Assembly (NCBI GenBank): GCA_032433765.1
Contig: JAVIAB010000160.1
Location: 37,657,723 to 37,721,722 of the forward strand
Reading direction: 5' to 3'
DNA: 64,000 nt
Origin: Megaustenia siamemsis
Lineage: Eukaryota; Mollusca; Gastropoda; Stylommatophora; Ariophantidae
Both the position numbers and the translations under genes were made by a program. The notes beneath the pieces are model-generated. The model saw only the letters and a list, made by a program, of their open reading frames with translations. It ran no database searches and was not told the DNA's origin. Shown here one piece after another: positions 58,601 to 64,000 of this stretch. Positions within the stretch are counted from its first letter, which is position 1, and each line of letters starts with the position of its first letter.

Positions 58601-59953
58601 CTAACTGAGGAGGTAAAAGTCCCAGTAGAAGTTATGTGGGAATGTGAGTGGCAGGCTCTGAAAAAGTCTGACCCAACCATTAGGGCTTTCCTTTCTAAAG
58701 CCATCCCTAGAGCTAGACCCTCTTACTCTAAAGAAGGGCTCCCTCTCAGTGATAAACAGATTCTGGCTTCTGTTTCAGATGAGACATGTTTTGGTTTAGT
58801 GGAATGTGATCTACACGTCCCCGACCGTCTGAAGGAACATTTCAGTGAGATGACTCCAATTTTCAAAAATATTGATGTCACGCGTGATGATATTGGACCG
58901 TTTATGGGTGAATATGCCCTCAAACATAACTTGTTGTCAACCCCTCGTCGCACCCTAATCGGTAGTTATGTTGGGGAAAAAATTTTGTTGGCAACACCAC
59001 TGTTAAAATGGTATTTAGACCACGGATTGGCGGTAACAAAAATTTATCAAGTTATAGAATATCAACCGTCTAGTTGTTTTAAAAAGTTTGGCGAAATGGT
59101 TTCTGACGCTAGGCGGGCTGGTGATCTAGATGAAAGTCAATCTATAGTAAGCGATACGATGAAGCTCTTAGGAAACTCAGCCTACGGGAAGACTCTAACC
59201 AATAAGGTCAATCATAGCGCTGTCTCGTATGTTCAGGGGGATGAGATATCGAAAATGATTAATAGTTCCCGGTTTAAAAAGATGACTGAAATAGGGGAGG
59301 ATCTTTTTGAAATTGAGATGGAGAAAAAGAAAACTGTTTGGGACTTGCCCCTACAAATTGGTTTCTTCGTCTATCAATATGCAAAACTTCGTATGTTAGA
59401 TTTTTATTTCGAGTTCTTAGATAAGTTTGTAGATAGGTCCAACTTTCAGTTATGTGAAACAGATACTGATAGTTTATACTTGGCTCTAAGTGCACCTAAG
59501 CTAGAGGATATAGTTAAGTCAGGTCTGCGGGATGAGTTTAATAGTGTATATAAAGACTGGTTTCCTGCCGAGTTTTGCGATGAACATACTAGCAAGACAG
59601 ACTGTATAAACTGTAAGGGTGTTAAAGCATACACCAAACGAACGCCCGGGCTTTTTAAACTAGAGTACGAAGGGACAGCTCTTGTTAGCTTATGTAGTAA
59701 GACGTACCATTGTAGTGGGGATTACGATAAAATCAGTTGTAAAGGGCTAAGCAAGCAACACAACAAATTAGATAAAGATATGTTTTTAGAGGTTCTCGCT
59801 ACGCAAAAGGCTAAGGGTGGGAAAAATGTAGGTTTCAAAGTCTTAAATAATTCCATATTTTCCTACAGTCAAACAAGAAATGCTCTTTCCTATTTCTATA
59901 TAAAAAGAAAGGTAGCTGATGATAACGTCTCGACTACGCCTTTAGATATTTAA
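55610..59953 (+). CDS. Protein-primed family B DNA polymerase with zinc fingers and OTU-like domain
   Basis: An intact 1447-residue protein. It begins at the ATG right after the intron acceptor. Visible in order: C2H2 fingers at 5-26, 33-54 and 86-106; a basic patch (SRKRGVKS, SKRPR, 128-145) that could be a nuclear signal; an OTU-like cysteine-protease block (DNLCFFRCLAIH, 329-340; possible D329, C332, H420); a fourth finger, 436-456; exonuclease motifs FDYECYF (499-505, D500/E502), GFNSGKYD (605-612) and WYNNKD (770-775); an acidic insert, 631-656; polymerase motif A YDANALYLW (871-879), in which Ser-Leu-Tyr-Pro of the usual motif is Ala-Leu-Tyr-Leu; a Cys/His block NFHGCLYHDHKDCP (956-969) resembling a small nuclease or zinc site; motif B KLLGNSAYG (1185-1193); motif C DTDS (1285-1288). 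The set fits DNA_pol_B_2 enzymes that replicate linear DNA from a protein primer. No separate terminal protein is recognised. The N-terminal half may supply it. Confidence 0.93.
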   Translation: MSNTCHICTKTSTRSRDLKRHVASVHGCQEYKCDVCARVYTRVDSLARHIKTEHPVSLVSVVPASPTPVSADQVPSKEPSVIPHICHICQQSFTGARHLQQHLASHDIAVDNSTPSSTLPGPLVSTTSRKRGVKSSTQEPSKRPRLINEADSLNKLPQDVKKIYKNNWLAIRTHERRNKYMDTYTIFHQPDTPIDWKTLVNPIFLAQKKRFKVNYSHHLVLRHRETQGLRYFHASSNNATGLDKPLLVNNRYDFETFVDRLNESDILGYANKNRETTKYTLEALVSTSVYIYKLQDYPIGCLIDIPPYIGSNYGINIIQTDSHSKVYNDNLCFFRCLAIHRGTSVKDVRKASRLLFKQFNPSLMLSNFPGVTLAEMPLLESCFSINIDIFDFDSQQALRIVLRSGSSYSETLRLLLYKNHFFYINDLSRASKSFSCGKCGKLWKKFGRMDRHEKTCNGDMAVETYKGGVYSSPESVWDAISAEGISTPDSFIYPFRATFDYECYFDNGNVPKETHSTTFVAKHVPLSCSIASNVPGWEAPKCFITKGDPQILVSQMLDYLTSVADKAYSLLRSRFESIFTQLHELNKDKIVVRFDEYLKELPVIGFNSGKYDVNVIKPYLIKHFMDATAQVDEEGDSMEEEEEAAVNDEEEDTMEGDYKVAKPFKFIVKRNNNFMCIATPNLKFLDIVNYLAPGFSYSKYLAAYKISETKGYFCYEYIDDPQKLDETELPPHETFYSSLKNANISKEEYALCQKVWKDNNMTTLRDFLVWYNNKDVVPFLEALEQQVRFYGERGVDCFKDAISVPGVCLKYLFKTVDRGVMFSLCSSKQASLHKMIRDNIVGGPSIIFHRYHEVGKTFIRGGKVVKSIQGYDANALYLWALMNPMPTDYPIIRRMETGFRVEKDNYYVQQSREWLTWVAYQKGVELKTQFNGREFRLGVRNIPVDGWDKSNRRGYNFHGCLYHDHKDCPLTKDKDRNPVNNKPLFELFEKTCEIHTYLTEEVKVPVEVMWECEWQALKKSDPTIRAFLSKAIPRARPSYSKEGLPLSDKQILASVSDETCFGLVECDLHVPDRLKEHFSEMTPIFKNIDVTRDDIGPFMGEYALKHNLLSTPRRTLIGSYVGEKILLATPLLKWYLDHGLAVTKIYQVIEYQPSSCFKKFGEMVSDARRAGDLDESQSIVSDTMKLLGNSAYGKTLTNKVNHSAVSYVQGDEISKMINSSRFKKMTEIGEDLFEIEMEKKKTVWDLPLQIGFFVYQYAKLRMLDFYFEFLDKFVDRSNFQLCETDTDSLYLALSAPKLEDIVKSGLRDEFNSVYKDWFPAEFCDEHTSKTDCINCKGVKAYTKRTPGLFKLEYEGTALVSLCSKTYHCSGDYDKISCKGLSKQHNKLDKDMFLEVLATQKAKGGKNVGFKVLNNSIFSYSQTRNALSYFYIKRKVADDNVSTTPLDI

Positions 59954-60153
59954 CTCTTTACACTACCAGCTTAGCCTAACCAGGAATCTCTAACAGTTTC
60001 ACCCCTTATGATTCATCGACGCCACATAGCTAAGCCGACATCCAACTGCCTATCTATAAATAAATGTTATCCATGTACTATATATTGACTCAATGTACTG
60101 AATATTTTTGTAATGTTATATAATATCAATGTATGTTATACACCTATTGAGAT

Positions 60154-60167
60154 AATAAAAGAATAAA
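60154..60167 (+). terminator. Polyadenylation signals of the right PolB gene
   Basis: AATAAA occurs at 60154-60159 and 60162-60167, about 200 bases after the stop codon, followed by a T/G-rich stretch (ATCTTTGTCTTCTGTC). Confidence 0.75.
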
Positions 60168-60450
60168 ATATATCTTTGTCTTCTGTCTTATATTGATCGT
60201 TTTTCATTGATGTTGTATAATCTACTAACCTATCACTATCGCTCAAGTACACCAAGCGCTCCAAAGTCAGCACACACCAGACATAAACACGTCACTTCCG
60301 GGTCACCGGGACTAGAGGTCAATACCTCGACACGAAATGTCACGGTTAACTCCCCCTGCGCCACACGCTTTATGCGCGCCGCGCGCCACACTATATATCT
60401 TTGTTAATTTAGCGCCACAATGCGACCTAGTTGGACCCTCGTATACTACT

Positions 60451-60456
60451 CATATT
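60451..60456 (+). repeat. Probable target-site duplication, right (CATATT)
   Basis: Matches the left flank CATAGT at five of six positions. Beyond it the flanks are unrelated. Confidence 0.55.
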
Positions 60457-60499
60457 TCAACCCTAGGGTCATATTCTTTGTTACACCTAGCTGAAAAAA

Positions 60500-60746
60500 A
60501 ATGAGTACCTGCTCACTGAAAAAAAACTAGGAAAAATTATAAAAATTACCACCATATAATACATATAAAAAAAAGAATATATAAACTGGTTTGGTAATGT
60601 GATATGACAGAAAGACGAGAACACAACTTGAGTCTTTCATAAACATTACGAGAAAACGAGACAGACGGAGTGATGGAATATTAGAAGCTTTAAAAAATAT
60701 AAATACGTAGGCCAACAGAAGAGCAGAAGACCGCAAACTATATCTC
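60500..60746 (+). pseudogene. LINE family V tail, first part
   Basis: TATATAAACTGGTTTGGTAATG and GAGAAAACGAGACAGACGG match the V family end. It resumes at 61086 after the palindromic SINE3. Confidence 0.7.
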
Positions 60747-61073
60747 CGAATCAATTCAGAGGAAGAGGTATGTTTACAGCACTCGGCAAAATTTACAAAT
60801 AATCAACAACAGAAAAAAATATGGACCAAAGCAGAATCGAACCCGTACTCAGTGGCACAGCACCTTGCTACGAAAAGCCAAACGCTAGGGAACAAGGCGC
60901 TGTGCCACTGAGTACGGGTTCGATTCTGCTTTGGTCCATATTTTTTTCTGTTGTTGATTATTTGTCAATTTTTCCGAGTGCTGTAAACATACCTCTTCCT
61001 CTGAATTGATTCGCTGATTATCGCCTCGGAAGTTTCCCTCTATAATAATATTCATTTATTATTATTTGTGTCC
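60747..61073. mobile_element. Palindromic SINE3 with 12 bp target duplication
   Basis: A reverse SINE3 copy (60747-60885) runs head to head into a forward copy (60886-61073), so the whole can fold on itself. The joint is between the two tRNA-like heads (CCAAACGCTAGGG then AACAAGGCGC). AAACTATATCTC lies at 60735-60746 and 61074-61085. The left copy lacks the last 70 or so bases. Confidence 0.9.
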
Positions 61074-61085
61074 AAACTATATCTC

Positions 61086-61110
61086 CCCTCGACGCTGAAA
61101 GGTAGATGAG
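61086..61110 (+). pseudogene. LINE family V tail, end
   Basis: CCCTCGACGCTGAAAGGTAG continues the V tail, as on the - strand at 34140-34170. Confidence 0.7.
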
Positions 61111-61400
61111 GAAGGAAAGAAGAAGCACTCAGTGATTTGGGAAAGGTATCAACATCGAACAGGAGTAGTTGACCCCTAACGAGTTCATGACAGTCGCCTA
61201 GTACAACAAATAATACTGATCAAAGTAGCCTTGGTTCAATTTTCGTCGGCGGTGAAATTTTTTTGTTTCCAGACAACAATGGGTACAAAAGATCTTTCTG
61301 CGAAGTCAGGTCGTAATAGGGACATCATCATCCAAAAGTGTACCGTTGTTCTTCTTTTCTTTCTCGCTTTTCTGCGTTGGGGGGAGATATAGTTTTTTTT
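61111..61400. other. No recognised gene
   Basis: Short unassigned stretch between repeats. Confidence 0.4.
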
Positions 61401-61404
61401 TTGC

Positions 61405-61725
61405 TACCCCTCGGTAGCCTAATTTGGAAAACCACCCGACTGGGCTACCGACGTTCGGACAATACGTGTTCGATTCCCGCTGGAATAAATGTGATTGTAG
61501 TTGCGTTTGAAAAAAAAAAAATAATAATAATAATACCCCCCGCGATCGACCCAGCCGCTGGCAGAAATGGGTACCAGGGTAGTACTCTGGGAAGGTGAGG
61601 AATCTCTCGTATCGTGAGTATCGATGATTGAAGCAACAATATACAGAAGTCTCCGAATACTTCTGGATGGCGACCGAGCACATATGGGTGAAAACTCGCT
61701 TGGTAAGACGCCGATTCAAGGCTCG
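61405..61725 (+). mobile_element. SINE5-like element (tRNA-derived)
   Basis: GGTAGCCTAATTTGGAAAAC and TGTTCGATTCCCGC look like A and B boxes. The body after an AATAATAAT run contains GACCCAGCCGCTGGCAGAAA and GTACTCTGGGAAGGTGAGG. Only one copy is in this window. Confidence 0.55.
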
Positions 61726-61984
61726 TTACCTTACCTTGACCTTTACTCTCTCGTTATGTTCCGGTTTACGAACAACGCCAGACTTATATTTCTATCGAAG
61801 TCCTGGGAACTGAATTTTGCCTCAATACCACCTTTTCCAAATCCCACACCCACACCAGCAGGTGTCCCTCGCCATACAAGCAGATATTCTTAGATTTCAG
61901 AGGTACTTTCAATTTTTTTAATCGTCCAGAATTTTGACGTGAATTTTTTTAAACCCTGGATTGTTTCCTCTTTCAATTTTGTCA

Positions 61985-62235
61985 GGGGAGCGACCAGAAA
62001 ATGGCGTACTCTTTATCGTTTTCGAACTACCAAAGGGTTCTTTTCTTTAACGTGAGCAGAGTGCAGACGGGGCCTCCTGTTTCTGGCTGTTATTAGACAG
62101 CGCTAGACGTCTCACTACCCTGAGACTAGGGGAGAGGGTCAAGCCATACATTCGAAGCAGCGCCTGTAGCGGGGCTCGAACCCGAATCTTCATATACAGA
62201 GGCCGACGCCTAACCTTCGATGACCCAGTCCCTTA
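61985..62235 (-). mobile_element. SINE4-like element (tRNA-derived, V-SINE type)
   Basis: On the - strand GGGACTGGGTCATCGAAGGT and GGGTTCGAGCCCCGC form a clear tRNA-like promoter. The body includes CACGTTAAAGAAAAGAACCC. Pieces of this type also lie near 15500 and 35950. Confidence 0.65.
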
Positions 62236-62345
62236 TGAACTTGAGTAATTTATGACCCAGTCCCTTATGAACTTGAGTAATTTATGACCCAGTCCCTTAT
62301 GAACTTGAGTAATTTATGACCTAGTCCTTTATGAACTTAAGTAAT
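62219..62345. repeat. 32 bp tandem repeat (about 4 units)
   Basis: The unit is ATGACCCAGTCCCTTATGAA plus CTTGAGTAATTT. It includes the first bases of the SINE4 head, so the junction was amplified. Confidence 0.9.
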
Positions 62346-62349
62346 TTAT

Positions 62350-62815
62350 GCGTGTCATTCTCTTCATCTGTCCTGAATTGTTTGTTTGTGGAAAAGTGAG
62401 AAATTTGCGTCTTTCAACCCGACATATCCGACTATATCAGAACATTTTCATTTTGTGTTTTTTGTTTTGTGGACAATAACTATCCTGTTTGTGAAAACCC
62501 GTGATTACAGAGTTATTGAGAGAGAGAGCAGAAATAAAAGAGAGATCACCTTCAGGTCTATATCATGGCGTATTGGGAAAAGGGTGTTAGTCTCTATTTT
62601 CTATGACTACACTATCTTTGGGTATACGTCATGCCGTCTTTAAAAGGAAAACACCACTGATACCCATTTATGATTGAGTGAACCTTGATAGGTCGGTCTG
62701 AATTTCTAACTTGATCTCATGTCCTCAGTTATCAAACGACAGCTCCACCGGATCCCCGCATTTCAATGAATATTCAAATGTCATAAATGACAAGATAATC
62801 CTAAGTTTACTATCG
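62350..62815. other. Repeat remnants, no gene
   Basis: A short family B piece is at about 62395-62435 (TTGCGTCTTTCAACCCGACA). The rest is unassigned. Confidence 0.4.
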
Positions 62816-62817
62816 TC

Positions 62818-63312
62818 TTTAATGCCATGAAGAACATACTAACATCAAAACAAATAACACCAGGACTAAAACTAAGAATAGCAAAATGTTATGTCTTCTC
62901 AACATTCCTATATGGTGCAGAAACATGGACATTAGACAAGAAAACAGAACAGAGAATTAAAGCCTTTGAAATGTTGATATATAGAAAAATAGGTAGAAAT
63001 GGATGGAAGGAAAAGAAAACAAACGATGAAGTCTTAAAACAACTAAAAATAAAAAGAGAACTACTAAACACAATTCAAACAAGACAAATGCGATTTTTGG
63101 GACATGTTAAAAGACACAACAACCTATTAAAGTAATCCTGGAGGGGAAAATACAAGGTAAAAGAGGCAGACCAAGACTAATATGGACGAGTAACATCAAA
63201 AGATAGACAAACCACCCTATGGCAACCTGCACCATCAAAGCAAGAGACAGAGCAGAATGGCGCTCCATGGTAGCCAACCTTCGATGCGGAGATGGCATTC
63301 GATGATGATGAC
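62818..63312 (+). pseudogene. LINE family U 3' part
   Basis: The + frame encodes LKLRIAKCYVFSTFLYGAET, WTLDKKTEQRIKAFE and FLGHVKRHN, then after a frame change words like GKRGRPRLIWTS. It ends in a GATGATGATGAC tail. A stop after about 102 codons and the missing RT core make it a fragment. Confidence 0.85.
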
Positions 63313-63341
63313 TATCGTCTTAATGTTGTCATGGCAGCGAA

Positions 63342-63564
63342 GAAGCCGTGATAGCTCAGTGGTTAGTGAACTGGACTACAAAGGACAAGAGGCAGGATTC
63401 GATCCCAACCGACGGCTTCCGGGTTCACCCAGCCTTAAGTGGGTACCAGATTTTTTCTGGGAAATTAAAGCGGCACGGGCGTAATACTGACCACATTACC
63501 CCAAAAATCATGTGCTGTAGAATGTCAACTGTCTGTAGAATTTATGGTCACTAACACCATATTT
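63342..63564 (+). mobile_element. SINE1 copy, 3' truncated
   Basis: Head and body are normal up to ACTAACACCATATTT, then the sequence passes directly into LINE family Z without the SINE tail. Confidence 0.9.
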
Positions 63565-64000
63565 CGAGAGAACAAACTACAAGAAATGTTAGACATAATA
63601 GTAGAAGAAAGCAACAAGAAAGGTCTCAGTCTGGATAGTAAGAAAACAGAAGTAATGGTTATATCGAAGAAACAATCATCACCAGCATGCAGCATAAAAA
63701 TAAACGAGACAAATCTGAAACAAGTACAACGTTTCAAATACTTGAGCACAATAAATACATCAGATGGGAGATGCACCACAGAAATAAAAAGCAGAATAGC
63801 TCAGGCCAAAATAGCATTTCAGAAAATGAAAAATATCTTATGCAACAAATATATGTCAATAAAAATGAGAAAGAGAGTTCATCGGTGCTATATAGAACCA
63901 ATTCTGACCTATGGAAGCGAATCATGGACAGTAGACTAACAAATGAAAAGACGATTAGAGGCCACAGAGATGGGATTTCTCAGAAGAATGTTTAAAGTTC
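63565..64000 (+). pseudogene. LINE family Z reverse transcriptase fragment, cut by window end
   Basis: The frame reads NKLQEMLDIIVEESNKKGLS, LDSKKTEVMVISKKQ, RIAQAKIAFQKMKNIL and PILTYGSESWTVD. It starts just after the catalytic YADD box, which is missing. A stop follows at about 63939 and the C-terminal part continues out of the window in another frame. Confidence 0.88.

Larger units (their letters stand above)
46583..60450. mobile_element. Palindromic PolB element (fold-back, Polinton-like)
   Basis: Two arms, 46583-53281 and 53477-60450, are reverse complements at what looks like more than 99 percent identity. A 195 bp unpaired centre separates them. Each arm holds, from the outside in, a roughly 500-600 bp end with polyadenylation signals, a DNA polymerase gene transcribed outward, a leader intron, a TATA promoter and an inner array of 136 bp units. 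The ends begin AGTAGTATAC and the flanks carry a 6 bp near-duplication. Polintons/Mavericks are known for 6 bp duplications, ends starting with AG and protein-primed PolB. I see no integrase, packaging ATPase, protease or capsid gene, so movement would need help in trans. Confidence 0.85.
53477..60450. repeat. Right arm of the palindrome (6974 bp)
   Basis: Reverse complement of 46583-53281 apart from two extra 136 bp units, three extra single bases in G runs and scattered substitutions. Confidence 0.95.

Noticed and set aside
47080..60450. Palindrome as pure sequencing or assembly fold-back artefact
   Set aside because: The arms differ by two repeat units and by substitutions, the flanks are unrelated, and a unique 195 bp centre is present. 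I keep artefact as a residual risk, but an exact fold-back would be symmetric.

Overview
The window looks like invertebrate animal nuclear DNA. A gastropod or other mollusc is my guess from the repeat style, and I cannot prove it. It has no bacterial-type gene organisation. It holds spliced exons with GT/AG borders, many tRNA-derived SINE copies, decayed non-LTR retrotransposons (LINEs) of several families, and a dozen tandem-repeat arrays.

Host gene. Seven exons on the + strand between 5911 and 28386 join without phase conflict. They encode the GAIN domain, the GPS autoproteolysis motif and the first membrane helix of an adhesion G-protein-coupled receptor, most like latrophilin/CIRL. The start and the remaining transmembrane exons are not seen. 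The introns are filled with SINEs, LINE tails and arrays with 28/29, 30, 45, 48 and 35 bp units. A possible unrelated exon lies on the - strand at 36037-36169.

Repeat-rich middle, 28-46 kb. This holds more SINEs and LINE fragments, and large arrays with 23, 41 and 27 bp units. A long LINE copy (39705-41530) and a LINE reverse-transcriptase 3' half (45005-46032) are the best preserved retroelement pieces.

Main discovery, 46583-60450. A near-perfect 13.9 kb palindrome carries two divergent copies of one gene for a protein-primed family B DNA polymerase of 1447 residues. The right copy is intact. The left copy has three 1-base deletions, all in runs of C/G. Each gene has a TATA box and a leader intron, and the right copy's AATAAA signals are mapped. 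Inverted arrays of a 136 bp unit and a 195 bp unpaired centre separate the two genes. The outer ends begin AGTAG and are flanked by a 6 bp near-duplication (CATAGT/CATATT), as expected of Polinton/Maverick-type integration. No integrase, ATPase, protease or capsid gene is present. I read it as a PolB-only, fold-back Polinton derivative that depends on functions supplied elsewhere, perhaps born by snap-back replication.

Right flank, 60.5-64 kb. Here there are nested LINE and SINE insertions, including a palindromic SINE with a 12 bp target duplication, and a LINE copy cut by the window end.
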